This document shows, in pieces, positions 1 through 10,450 of a stretch of DNA of 64,000 bases. Position numbers and translations under genes: made by a program. The stretch lies in the NCBI GenBank assembly GCA_037953625.1, contig CM075652.1, forward strand, positions 75,731,501-75,795,500, read 5' to 3'. Every line of letters starts with the position of its first letter. Position 1 is the first letter of the stretch. The stretch comes from Crotalaria pallida. Taxonomy: Eukaryota; Streptophyta; Magnoliopsida; Fabales; Fabaceae. A model generated the notes under the pieces. That model did no database searches and had not been told where the DNA came from. It saw only the letters and a program-made list of their open reading frames with translations.

Positions 1-176
1 CAGAGTGGCGCAGCGGAAGACTGGAAAGAAGGAAACTTTATTTTTGGGTGCTACTATATTATAAATGAATACCGAAAGTTATTGTAAACTTGATTTGGGA
101 AAACAAATTTTTAAGTACACTGTTTTAATTATAAACTTTTACTTACTACTTTTTTAAATAAAATAAGGGTGTTACA
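1..176 (+). repeat. E1 5' LTR, 3' end only
   Basis: The last 176 bases of the 5' LTR of element E1; the rest lies left of the window. It matches 5812-5988, the end of the 3' LTR, almost base for base, and ends in GGGTGTTACA directly before a primer binding site. This fixes the + orientation of E1. Confidence 0.93.
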
Positions 177-180
177 TTTA

Positions 181-192
181 TGGTATCAGAGC
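181..192 (+). other. E1 primer binding site (tRNA-iMet)
   Basis: TGGTATCAGAGC, complementary to the 3' end of plant initiator-Met tRNA, four bases after the LTR end. It is the start site for minus-strand DNA synthesis in LTR retrotransposons. Confidence 0.9.
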
Positions 193-3100
193 AGTTCCTT
201 CCTTCCGACCTGAGGGAAAGTGGTCCCGATCTCGCTGCGAACAATCTCATCTCAAGTTTCTTCTCCAGAGGTGAGACCCTTTCTAGTGGAGATTTTAAGA
301 TTAAGTGATTGATGAATAGGTATAGTACTAAATGCTTAATTGTGATTGAATATTGTGCTTTGTATGAGCGGAATGAGTTTATGTTTGCAAATGGGAATAC
401 TAATAATGGTCAAGTAAGAAAATTGTGTATAGAAGTGGAAAGGGAAGTGAATTCTTTGGAACCTAAGCGGTTCCCTTAGGGATTCAAAGAATCACATATT
501 GTAAGTGTTTATCCATTTGCAAACAGGAAACTTAAAAGGGTGCAAATTAATTTTTGTCTAAGGATGAAAATTTAAAGTTTTGAGTTAATCAAAACTTGAA
601 GTTTCTTACAAAGGAAATCCTGCTAATCAAAACGAAGTACACAAAGCACTAACTGGATAGCGAGGGCTATTACCACTGATGAAATGTAGTGTCGGAACTG
701 GCCAATCCGATGTTGCATTTATCGGGAGGTGATGTTGTCGAAATCTAGAAGCTTATGCACTATCGTGAATTAGTAACTGATTTTCTATGTATGAAACTTT
801 TGTGTTAATTCGTTTATGTTTGATTGTTTGCTATGTGAATTAGTGTGTGGTTTCAATGTATGCTTGTTGAATAAATTGGTGTCAAAGTAATTGAACAGGG
901 ATTAGAAATGGAACCGCATGGAATAAATAAGTTATGATCTCGGATACTAATCCAATCGAGTGACTAAATTCATGCCGATTAGACTAGTATCTAAGAGAAC
1001 CAAAACTATGTTTAAATTAATCTAATGGTCGAATTCCATAGCTAATCTCAATTCAAGTAACTGTGATACCAATCGGGAAAACAAGAAACGAGTACTGATC
1101 GATCAGATTTGAACTGCTGAAATATATTAATTTGAATCGCAATCATAAAAGTAACTTTTTGTCCCAGTTGGGGAAGCGGTTCGGATTCAATCAAAAGGTC
1201 CTCGGACACATGTTTTCACGTGAAATAGTTTAGAGATAAGGTAGGCGGAAAGAAATTAGAAGTGGAACTATGAAAATCAAAATAATTTATTGACTCGATA
1301 CTAATCTAACCGAGTGATTTAGTTCACATCGACTAGATTAGGATCCATGAAGAACAACAAAAGCATTTGTATTAAATTTGTAGCGGATTCCACAGCTAAT
1401 TCAATTCCGATGACCTTAATACTAAACAAAAGATAAGTATGGAGTTCCTATGGATTGGATTTGAACCCCGGGTATAACTATAAGATTTTATAAATGGAAG
1501 GAGGTTTCTTAAATCGACAAAGGGGTTGGAATTTAATCTAAAGGTCTCGCATCATTTCAGTTTAGACTGATGGTAGTATATATATATATATGCACATATA
1601 GAGACTATGCTTATGTGGGGATGGGTTTAAACTTTTGGAAATGTTTTCTAACAATTTTGAAACTAAGAGCTTTTCGATTTCCATCCCCATGCTTGAAATC
1701 TCCAAACTAATTTCCACTAAGCATTGACTAAAAGTGTTGTTTATGGAAATTGTATTCAGGATAAGACTGGTTATGTTTGTGTATGTTTGATTGATATATG
1801 TGTTTGATAGTAATATATGAAAAATGAATTTTTGCTTGATGCTCGTGAGTAAATGTCATGATAAATGTTTGTTTGATAATGTGAGTGTTTAAAATGAATT
1901 TCAAAAGGTGAACCGAACCACAATCATTCCAAATGGATCGTGAGGTCGCACGTCAAATTTTTAAGAAACAGTAAGAAAAGCAAGGATTCTTAAGCAATCG
2001 AGGAGTGGATTAACTAAATTGTTTTCTTCAACCAAGTCACACTTCGATTAAATAGGAACCTTCCCTATGCGACTCAAATCAATTCAGAATGAAACTCAAA
2101 ATTTGAAACTTGAAGTCAAAGGGAATGTAATTGCTTCAACTTTTGAAGATGAACTAAACTAAATTTTTCTAAGTCCAAGGCATATTCCCTTATTCTTTGA
2201 GTTTACCAATCTTGAGTGATCTTTCACTCCTTCATCTAGGTTCTTATGGAATTAGATGGAGGTAGCTCTTCATGGTAAGGTGCATGATTAAATGTTTTAT
2301 TGAATTTTCAAATGAAACTAATTGTTCCTCATCAAGAGAGGAACTGAATTCCCAAAGAATCTTGATTTTTGTATATGTTAAATAGTTTTTCTATGTGTTT
2401 TACTAGTATGGGATTTTCTTTTAAAAATTTTAAATCCCCATACCTAGTGATTGTTCAAACCAAGGATTTTTAAAGATGTATGTGTTTGTGGTTAGGTGGC
2501 TGTTGGGAAAATCAGGGTTTTTATAAAAAGTGAAAAACTAAGTTTTTGGGTTTAGGACTTTGTTTGATTTGGAAAGTTTAATATAAGCAACCTAAGGTTG
2601 AATCTCTGTTTCATGTAACATTTCAAGCCAATTGGAGCAAGTTAGTGTTTTAACTAAAATGAATTTAACGTGCTCTAATCGGTTTGACAATTTTACACAA
2701 CCTTGGGCTAAGCTTAGGTGTTGTCCCATTAAATTTTGAGGCCAATTGGAGTTTGTCTACTATTTTTAAGTGAATTTGACGAAGGTTCACCCCCGACCAT
2801 TTTAAACCTTTGACAAAGTGGTCGTAGGGTCAAAAATGAACCTAATGAACTCTGATTGACTTGAAAATTTACCATAATGTTCTTTTATGTTCCGGGACAC
2901 TAATTTCAAATTTTGTAAAACATTATGGATTTGAATTGATGAAATGCATTTTTGATTGCAAACTATATAAGTCCTATTCCCTGAACCCCTTTTGAACTGA
3001 TTTTCAAGTATGTCATGATTGTGATTACTGTGTGGGTAGAGGTAAGTTTTAGTCCTAAGTTAGAAAAGGATTAGCTTAGGAAGAAGTAGCGTTGAGTCAT

Positions 3101-3670
3101 GTTTATGTTCGAAGTGTGTGATGTTGTGGTTTGTTGTTGTGAATGATTGAACCTTGTATGAGGATTATATGATTTATGTCTGTTTGATTGGTGTATGTGA
3201 TTGATTAGGGCCTAGGTGTAGGACTTAAGTGGTAGACTTTGGGAGCTAGATCTTAATCAACCCAAGCGGGTATTAGCGATTAGAACGTATTAGTACCCTT
3301 TCTAACCTTCGATGTAGAATTCCGGAGGGAATCCAGCTGATCTTAGAAACCATTTCCGGTTTCCTTGGGAAGCCAAACCTGATTTTTTTGAGAATCCAAG
3401 ACCCCTTGGGAGTCTTTCTAGTAGGACTCTTGAAAGATTAGCAGCAAGAAGAGTGAACCTTAGAAAACCTGTTAGAATCTTTGCATCAGGACTAACCCAA
3501 TTAATCCATAGTCGGTGCTCTCCATGAGTGCAAGAGTCTTCTGGCGTACTCATGTTGAATGGTATGCCAATTCGAAGTGGGGGAGTAGAACCAAGGTAAA
3601 GTAAGTCGCGTAGCTTAGAAACCCTTTTTCCGGGATGGTTCTCCAATTAAGGATTTTGAAGGGGAATTTC

Positions 3671-3680
3671 GGGGGAGAAT
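3671..3680 (+). other. E1 polypurine tract
   Basis: GGGGGAGAAT directly before the TG of the 3' LTR, the expected place for the plus-strand primer. Confidence 0.8.
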
Positions 3681-3824
3681 TGTAACATCCCTGATTCTTG
3701 TCCCAAGTCTAATTAGGAAAAACCTAAGTTAGAATTTATGAGGAAAACCAATAGTAAGCCATGGGTAGGAGTTAAGAGTAGTGTCTTAGAGTTAGAATTT
3801 GTCAAAATAGGAGTTTTCAAAGGA

Positions 3825-4116
3825 GTAATCGATTACCTGCAGGGTGTAATCGATTACATGCTCTCTGGTGAAATCACACAAAAGTTGCATTAAAAGTAAT
3901 GGATTACTTAGGTAAAGTAATGGATTACTTGGGCAAAGTAATCGATTACGTGGGCAAAGTAATGGATTACTTAGGCAAAGTAATGGATTACTTGGTGTTT
4001 TTTGTGAAGTAATCGATTACATTGAAGGAGTAATCGATTACTTGGCCTCTGAAAATCATACTAGAATTGTTGCATCAAAGGAAGTAATGGATTACTTCAA
4101 GTAAGTAATCGATTAC
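3825..4116. repeat. GTAATCGATTAC palindrome cluster in E1 LTR
   Basis: Eleven copies of a 12-bp palindrome in about 290 bp: six exact GTAATCGATTAC (from 3825, about 3845, 3940, 4009, 4030 and 4105) and five GTAATGGATTAC with one arm base changed. The cluster lies in the first 450 bases of the LTR, ahead of the CT-rich leader, so it is probably in U3. Confidence 0.9.
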
Positions 4117-5179
4117 TTCAGTAAAAATATGGAAAAAAAATATATCGCATAAGAACCACTCGTTATGAAGCTTCCCTTAGAAGCTTTAAATCATGGCCAC
4201 AAAAGTGAATCTCCTCATAACATAAACAAAGAAAACCCTCCCTCCTTCTTTCATTCTTTCTTCCCCTTCATCAACCCATTTCCCTCTCATCTCTCACGGC
4301 CACCCTCCCCCCTCCCTCACCAAGCTTAGGTTTTTGCTTTTCATTCTCATCAACCTTCTAAGATATGGTTCCATCACCATCAAGCCTAGATTCTTCTTCT
4401 CCTCAACATCCTCTGGTTTCTCACCCTTTCTTCTTCATATTCGTCTCTCTCTCCTCTAGGGTTTTCAACCCATTCACCAATTTCAGCCCCTTGAATCATC
4501 AATCAACCTCCATAACTCATCATCATCAAGCCAAGAAAAGAGCAAGAGTTGTCTTCTTCTTCTCTCTCTCTCTCTCCATCTCACGTACTCTCTCTCTCTG
4601 TCTCTCTCTCTCCTCCAATCTTGAAGAACGGAGTGGAGATCAGGCAAGGGAGTTGTAATCAAGGTAGATCCGGGGTAGATCCGAGGTCCTTGAAGCTTTG
4701 TGTGAGCTCTCTCCTCCTCCAAGGTAAGGGGAGTCTCTTTTCCACACTTTGATTTAGGGATAGTTATAGTTTATAATAGAATTTGGGTTTAATAGTTATA
4801 TTGGGTTGTGGGTAGTAAATAAATAGTTGATTAGAGTTGATTAGGGTGATTGTTATGTTTTTGGTTGATTTTGTTAAATTATTGATAATGTTTATGTTAA
4901 TACTTTTTATATATTATTAAAGTAGGAAGTGAAGAACCCTAGGGAGTTGATTTATTTCAAGCACTCTGAGACATACCTGAGTATGTCGACTGATTGTTGA
5001 TTGTTGGTCGTTATGGATTGCGGAGATTTTATTATGTTCATTTGTGCCCTAATTGTTTAACTATGAGCTTGTATGACATTTGAGTAGGTATAGAAATTTA
5101 TAATTGATAATTGACTGTAAATTGTGCTTAGAGCAAAATAATGGTAAAAGTTGAAATATAAGAGTAATTAAGAATATAA

Positions 5180-5490
5180 CCTGTGGATGCATACATTTAT
5201 TTTGTAATATGTTTAAATGGAATAAATGTATGTAGGCCCCTGACCTGTGGATGCATACATTTATTATGTAATATGTTTAAATTGGATAAATGTATGTAGG
5301 CCCCTGACCTGTGGATGCATACATTTATTAAGTAAAATGTTAAAATGAGATGAATGTATGTAGGCCACTGACCTGGGGATGCATACATTCATCAAGTGGC
5401 ATGTATGTAGGCCTCTGACCTGAGGATGCATACATGTTAAATAAAATGGGGTGTGTATGTAGGCCTCTGACCTGAGGATGCATACACATT
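5180..5490 (+). repeat. Tandem hairpin array in E1 LTR
   Basis: Five successive hairpins, each with a 21-base loop containing the conserved core CTGACCTG, at 5221-5265, 5285-5329, 5349-5393, 5400-5436 and 5452-5488. Stem arms differ between copies but remain complementary: AATAAATGTATG/CATACATTTATT, GATGAATGTATG/CATACATTCATC, CATGTATG/CATACATG, TGTGTATG/CATACACA. An unpaired half unit lies at 5180-5203. Confidence 0.88.
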
Positions 5491-5988
5491 AAAAAGAAAA
5501 AGGGTAAACTGTTAATGAATAAAGGAAACGAAAGATGGAATTGATAAGGAAATTAAGGGGAAATGAATAATGAGAATGGAAATGAAAATGGTAAAGGAAA
5601 AGGGAAATAAAAATGAATAATGAAAATGGATATGGATTTGTTGTATATAATGCAAATGAGAATGTGATGAGTTGGTTGATCCCTGACTTGACTTGATTAT
5701 TATTCTTAAGTTTATATTATGAACTGTACACTATCTATTAATTCACTGTGTTGTGAAAAGGTCTCACCCTTAGTGGTTATCATTTTAGGTGATTGCTAAG
5801 GAGCTTGTGGATCAGAGTGGCGCATCGGAAGACTGGAAAGAAGGAAACTTTATTTTTGGGTGCTACTATATTATAAATGAATACCCAAAGTTATTGTAAA
5901 CTTGATTTGGGAAAACAAATTTTTAAGTACACTGTTTTAATTATAAACTTTTATTTACTAATTTTGTAAATAAAATAAGGGTGTTACA

Positions 5989-6601
5989 TATAGTGCAATG
6001 GAATGAAATGAATGAAAATGTGAAACTGATGATATATGTATGAGTGCATTCAGTTATGATTTATTATTGTCATTTTAAGTGTTTTCCTTGATTTCTATTC
6101 AAATTACTCACCCCTTACGTTGACCATTTTAGGTACACATCGGAGAAACACTTTCATACCGTTTATGCCGAGAAGGTACACTCTCATGAAAGAGAGCATT
6201 GTATTAGCTGTGACCCTTTTGGTCTCAACCTTATTGCAACCATTCTAGGATCTTATGATGTAAAAATGTTTTCATTAATTAAAGTTGTATTAAGTATTAA
6301 CTTTTTATTATAAGTTAAGAATACTATTATTTGTAAGAAGGGACCTTATAAGAACTTGTAATTTTACTGAATGTATAGTGGTTGTAAAGGATATAAAGAT
6401 ATCCTCTTATAAATGATTTCAAAGGAAGTCACAACCCCTTACCATGTGATGATAGATTTTCTTTATATGTATTGTTTAACTTGGGGGAAAGTCCATATTT
6501 TAAACGAGACTCCGCCATAATTTTTATAAAACCCCAAGTATTTTATTATTAAATCACCAACCTAAAGTAATATATTTAAGTTAAAAAGGTAGTATGTTAC
6601 A
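5989..6601 (+). repeat. A 5' LTR, right fragment
   Basis: Matches 43333-43965 of the 3' LTR throughout, apart from about 20 bases absent after 6466 and a few substitutions. Ends TATGTTACA just before a primer binding site. The left part of this LTR lies outside the window, beyond E1. Confidence 0.92.
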
Positions 6602-7099
6602 TTATGGTATCAGTGCAATGGTTGCAATCCTCGGCTGTGGAGTATGGATTTCCTACTCCAAAAAAGTTACTCCACGTGAGAGTAACTAATAAATAGTTAG
6701 CTAAGTAGTGCATTTTGGTAGTGTAAGCATGTATATATAGGTTGAAGTGTGTATAGTCTAGTAGTGCTGGTTTAGTGTCAGTTATAGATTAGCAATCATA
6801 AAGTTCTATCTTCAAGTTAAAGTGGGCTGAGTAAATTTTTCAACCGTGACTTTGTTGTATTTAGAAGTGGACAGAAAGTAGAGACTAAGGAGGGAAGTGA
6901 AAACGCCCAACGGTTCAGAGCATGAAATTGCTACCCCAACGAGAAGGACTAAACCTTAGTTTTGAATGAAGTAGGTCAACTTCGAATATGATGGAGGAAC
7001 TGAAACTTTTTATGTAAAATGAAACTGCAAAGCCCTCTTTTGAATGAAGATGAGTTATCTCTTATTTGATTGGAAATCAGGTCGTACGAAAATGATTCC
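6602..7099 (+). mobile_element. A internal region, left part
   Basis: About 0.5 kb of non-coding interior ending in ATTCC (7095-7099), the left target duplication of B. The sequence resumes after the second ATTCC at 38284-38288. Confidence 0.85.
6605..6616 (+). other. A primer binding site (tRNA-iMet, variant)
   Basis: TGGTATCAGTGC, three bases after the LTR end. One base differs from the usual TGGTATCAGAGC. Confidence 0.82.
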
Positions 7100-8304
7100 T
7101 GTAACACCCCGCATTTTCCCGTACGTGCGAGAACGAAATTTTTTTTAAAATAAACCCCGAAGTTCTGTTTTATAAAAGATTTCTGGAAAAATGCTTTACG
7201 TGAATAAGAAATAAAGAGTTGATTTTCAAGGAATTGTATAAAACAAAATGTTTTTATAAATATAAAGTGAATGATTTTGTTGATTTGATTTCAAGGAATG
7301 AATTGTGATTTTTTCTAAAGAGAGATTTTTGTTTGAAATGGAATTTTTGGGTCTGTTAACTTGAAAAATTTGTAACTTTTTAACCGTAATTCGGATTTTT
7401 ATGATCTTTATATCAAAACGATCGTCTTGAAAAGTAGATTTTAAAAATGTAAATTTCATATTTTTCTGGGTTGATTTATGAAAATTTGTTTTCAGAATTA
7501 AGAAATACGAAATTTTGGATTTGTGTTTTAAGAAAGTGGACTTATTGATTTGATTTGAATTCTTGTGTGAAATGTGTTTGATTTAATTGTGTGTACTGTA
7601 TGATGAATGCTTGGTTTGGTGTGTGTGTGATGTGTGATGCATGAAATGATTTTGAAATTGTGATTTCTAAGAACTAATTTCATTATTGTATGAATTTAGG
7701 ACCTTTAAGAAAATAAAAATAAGAAGACATACATGTGTGTGTGTAGGAAGGTGCCACGGTTGGTGCATGTATGTAGGTGTGTGTGTATGTGCTACGTGTG
7801 TGTGTGCATGTGTGTGTGGATAAATTTAAAATTCTAGAAACTTAGGAAGTAAGAAACCAAGCCAACTAGGTGTAACCATGAACCAAACCAAGTGACAAAC
7901 CCCAACTAGTTGCTAACTATCACTTAAGCCTAAGGTGACCCCTAAAGCCCTAGCCCATGCTACCTTGTCCCCTTGACTTTGATGACCATCACCCATGCAT
8001 ATTTTCTAGGACAAAACCACCCCTCCTTGTTTGTGAGTGACTAAACCAAGACCAAGGGCAAAGGAGGGAATTGCGAATTGGCTATAAATCTATGTGGCCT
8101 TAGTTCATTTTTCTTTTCACCCATTTCATTCTACACTTCCAACCAAAATATATCTCTAAGAGCTCATCCAACTCTTAGAGAAAAGAAAAGAAAAGAAAAG
8201 AAAATAGAGAGAAAGAGAGAGAGATGGCCGAGAGTGATGTAGGAGGTGGAAGAGGAGATTTCAACTCAACCAAGCCTTGTTCTTTGTAGATCGAGGATGA
8301 TTAG
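7100..8304 (+). repeat. B LTR, U3 and promoter part
   Basis: The first 1.2 kb of solo LTR B. It has a GT-rich microsatellite-like stretch (about 7733-7820), a TATA-like CTATAAAT at 8092-8099 and an (AAAAG)n run at about 8182-8202, followed by GA-rich leader. The last five bases ATTAG (8300-8304) are the left target duplication of C. Confidence 0.85.
8092..8099 (+). promoter_or_regulatory. TATA-like box of LTR B
   Basis: CTATAAAT about 990 bases into the LTR and followed by a CT- then GA-rich leader, as in other plant LTR promoters. If used, U3 is about 1 kb and R/U5 about 4.9 kb. Confidence 0.55.
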
Positions 8305-8697
8305 TGTAATAGCCCGATTTTCATAAACCAAAAATACTTAACTTTTACTTATTAGAGTTGCAAAAAATGAGGCCAATTTTTTTTTTTAAAAAACATTGTT
8401 GAAGGACTGGAAGACATATTTGACAAGGTTATTAGTGTCCTTCAACCTTCTCTTTCGAAAACCGGGTTGTTACGCGAGGCCAAAACGCCTTCACTTTATT
8501 CTTACCAAAAATGTTTTCTTAAGGAAACTGTTTGGTTCTCCCATTAAGCAACTCCATTCATTTCCTCAAAAAGATTTGGACATGTTTCATAAAAAGTGTT
8601 CACACGTTTCTTAAAAGTCGGGCATGCTCCAAAAATAATTGAAGTACAGTAATAGCTCATGACTTAGGTAATCTTGAATATATCATACAACCACAAC

Positions 8698-9042
8698 TTA
8701 GTTTAACCCTACTATTGGTTCCTTTCTCTTATCGAAGAAGACCGGGTTCAACTTCTTCTTCTTCTTTGCAGGTGCCTTCGTACCGGAGGATGATGCGTCT
8801 CCACTTGTTGACTCTCCTTTGAAACTCGGACTGAGCTCCACTCCAAACAGATTCATAGGATACTCCTTCTTTCTTTCTCGAGGCGGTGGTTCGGAATTAT
8901 ATCCCACAAAGGATGCACTTCCCGAACCCGGACTCGTTGTCCTACCACCTAACTGATGCTCTGGATCCGCGATCACCAACAGAGTATGTCCAGTCCATGC
9001 CCATCCATAGCGCGTAGCTTTCCGTCCGTTTCCCTCACGAAG
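8698..9042 (-). pseudogene. Small LTR-borne open frame, relative of the D 141-aa ORF (copy 1)
   Basis: A stop-free frame of 114 codons in the sense direction of C, beginning just after a TGA with no ATG at its start. A core, GWAW-G followed by DPEH-LGG, aligns without gaps to residues 22-42 of the D ORF with 10 of 21 identical, and a later YPM motif is shared. The C-terminal third is basic (KKKKK near residue 95), whereas the D protein is acidic. The missing start suggests a decayed or spliced reading frame. I know no family for it, and whether it is translated is unknown. Confidence 0.45.
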
Positions 9043-9528
9043 TCATGTAGAGATCTCCAAGCGTCGATCTGTCTGCCCATTGGAATACCAGCAACACCGA
9101 TGTGCCAACGAACAGGAGAGAGTAAGCGATCCGGACGCGTAGCATCGACGGTGTGTAATTACGATAGGCAAAATAATAGGGCACACACATAACACATAAC
9201 ATACACACACAATGACAAGCAAACATACTATTATCGTTATCACAATCCATACTTATTCCATCTTATTCTCATTATTCCCTTCATACTTCTCCACTCTTAT
9301 TTCCAATCTCTTTCATCAAACTCAGCATCTTTCCCACACATCCGTTCTCATTCTCTTACTCATAAAACTCAGTGTTCTTGAACTCTCCTCTTATAGCTCT
9401 TTTCTTAAAATGTTTTATCAATTTATAACCATCAATGATCGGGGGATTTCAGGGATCATCGAGGCACGCGTTTCTTTCGTAGTTAGCACTCACATCTCAA
9501 GCCTACATCTCCTCGGCCATCCATCCAC

Positions 9529-9935
9529 CTAGTCGGAAGCAAACAGGAGTACAAGACCTTTACCGCGCGGGCACGACAGCTGTCTCGAACAGATGGTCCC
9601 AGACCAGGAGGATCTCGTCCTCAAAACATATAATAAAGGCTCACTGCCTCGTAGTGGCAAAACACATTGCCCCGTTCCAGTCCCTCTCCACTGTTATCGA
9701 AATGCCATAGGGGTGACAACACTATTCTGGTCCCGGGTGCAGAACTTTCCACGGCATAGGACCGATCTGCCCGTACCACATGTGGAGTTCGTCCTGCCCA
9801 GAATAGTACTCCAGGCAACGTGACGTTTTACCGTCCTTACCCTACCCTATTGCATTCACAACCCGAATATCCCTGATATCCGGGGTACCTTCCTCTCCAC
9901 TACTTCGCACTCTAATACCTCACCGCGTTAATGTC
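9529..9935 (-). other. Conserved structured block in C LTR (copy 1)
   Basis: About 400 bp shared with D and B at high identity, beginning (+ strand) CTAGTCGGAAGCAAACAGGA and including ACGACAGCTGTC and CCGTTCCAGTCCCTCTC. A stem can form between 9721-9730 (ACTATTCTGG) and 9798-9807 (CCAGAATAGT). The equivalent stems in B and D have different bases but stay paired. It lies in the part of the LTR predicted to be transcribed. Confidence 0.75.
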
Positions 9936-10418
9936 TTTTAGTGTCTTTTATCTTTTAATTACCCTAAGGTCGGCCCATCCTTCGTGCATCCCTTCATTGA
10001 GTCCCGACCACTAACTTTACACAATCTTTCTCTCATCAAATCTCTCATAGAACAGAGCTGGGATCACATCATTAAACTCTCATCTCTTTACCAACCCTTC
10101 TCCACATTCTCAATCTTTTCCAAAACACAATTTCATAACTCTTTAGAAATTCTCATATCACAAGCTTTCGCATAACAATCTATTCTCACCAATATTCACA
10201 AAATATTGTTTCAAAAATAACTTCTCAAAATGTCATTCCAAAACTTTATCAGGAAGGTTTATCCATAAAACTTTCCTCAAATTACATTCTTTCACTATCT
10301 TTTCGAAATTGGTTTTCAAACATCTTTTCAAAAGTCTCTTTACAAAATCTTTTCAAAAACCCCTTTCAAAAACTTCACTCCACAAACCTTTTTCAAAAGA
10401 ATACCACTTTGCTAGGCG

Positions 10419-10450
10419 CTAGTGGAGGAGCAAGCTCAACTCGACACTAG
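10419..10450 (-). other. Conserved GAGCAAGCTC hairpin in C LTR (copy 1)
   Basis: Outer stem CTAGTG/CACTAG around the invariant GGAGGAGCAAGCTCAACTC, itself a small hairpin (GAGC/GCTC). In D and B the outer stem is AGTGTT/AACACT. The second C copy is at 30107-30138. Confidence 0.6.

Larger units (their letters stand above)
177..3680 (+). mobile_element. E1 internal region, non-coding
   Basis: About 3.5 kb between the LTRs of E1 with no recognisable gag or pol and no long open frame on either strand. It contains a diverged tandem duplication (about 900-1210 and 1250-1560, period about 350 bp) and a short (TA)n run near 1577. It ends in a purine-rich GGGGGAGAAT at 3671-3680, the polypurine tract. 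With LTRs of 2.3 kb and a protein-free interior this is a LARD-type non-autonomous element that needs proteins in trans. Parts near 2000-2150 are related to the interior of A near 38790-38960. Confidence 0.82.
3681..5988 (+). repeat. E1 3' LTR
   Basis: Begins TGTAACATCC and ends GGGTGTTACA (2308 bp). Followed by TATAG at 5989-5993; the same TATAG is the uninterrupted target at 43333-43337 in the intact LTR of A, which supports it as the 5-bp target duplication. The LTR holds a palindrome cluster (3825-4116), a CT-rich leader-like stretch (about 4225-4710) and a hairpin array (5180-5490). No convincing protein is encoded. Confidence 0.93.

Noticed and set aside
3302..3646. 114-codon open frame on the - strand of the E1 interior
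   Set aside because: Antisense to the element, composition of random sequence, no relative in element A.
4365..4722. Overlapping open frames on both strands (97 aa + and 79 aa -) in the E1 LTR
   Set aside because: They lie in CT-rich low-complexity leader sequence and read as Ser/Leu or Arg/Glu runs. No homology or conservation supports coding.
3825..5490. CRISPR-like spaced repeats in the E1 LTR
   Set aside because: Plant LTR context, irregular spacing of palindromes, and the hairpin units are tandem with no unique spacers.
9212..9532. 106-codon + strand frames in C (9212-9532, 10422-10742 and second copies)
   Set aside because: Antisense to C. The two copies are LTR duplicates, so agreement between them is not evidence of selection; Ser/Leu/Phe-rich, random-looking.
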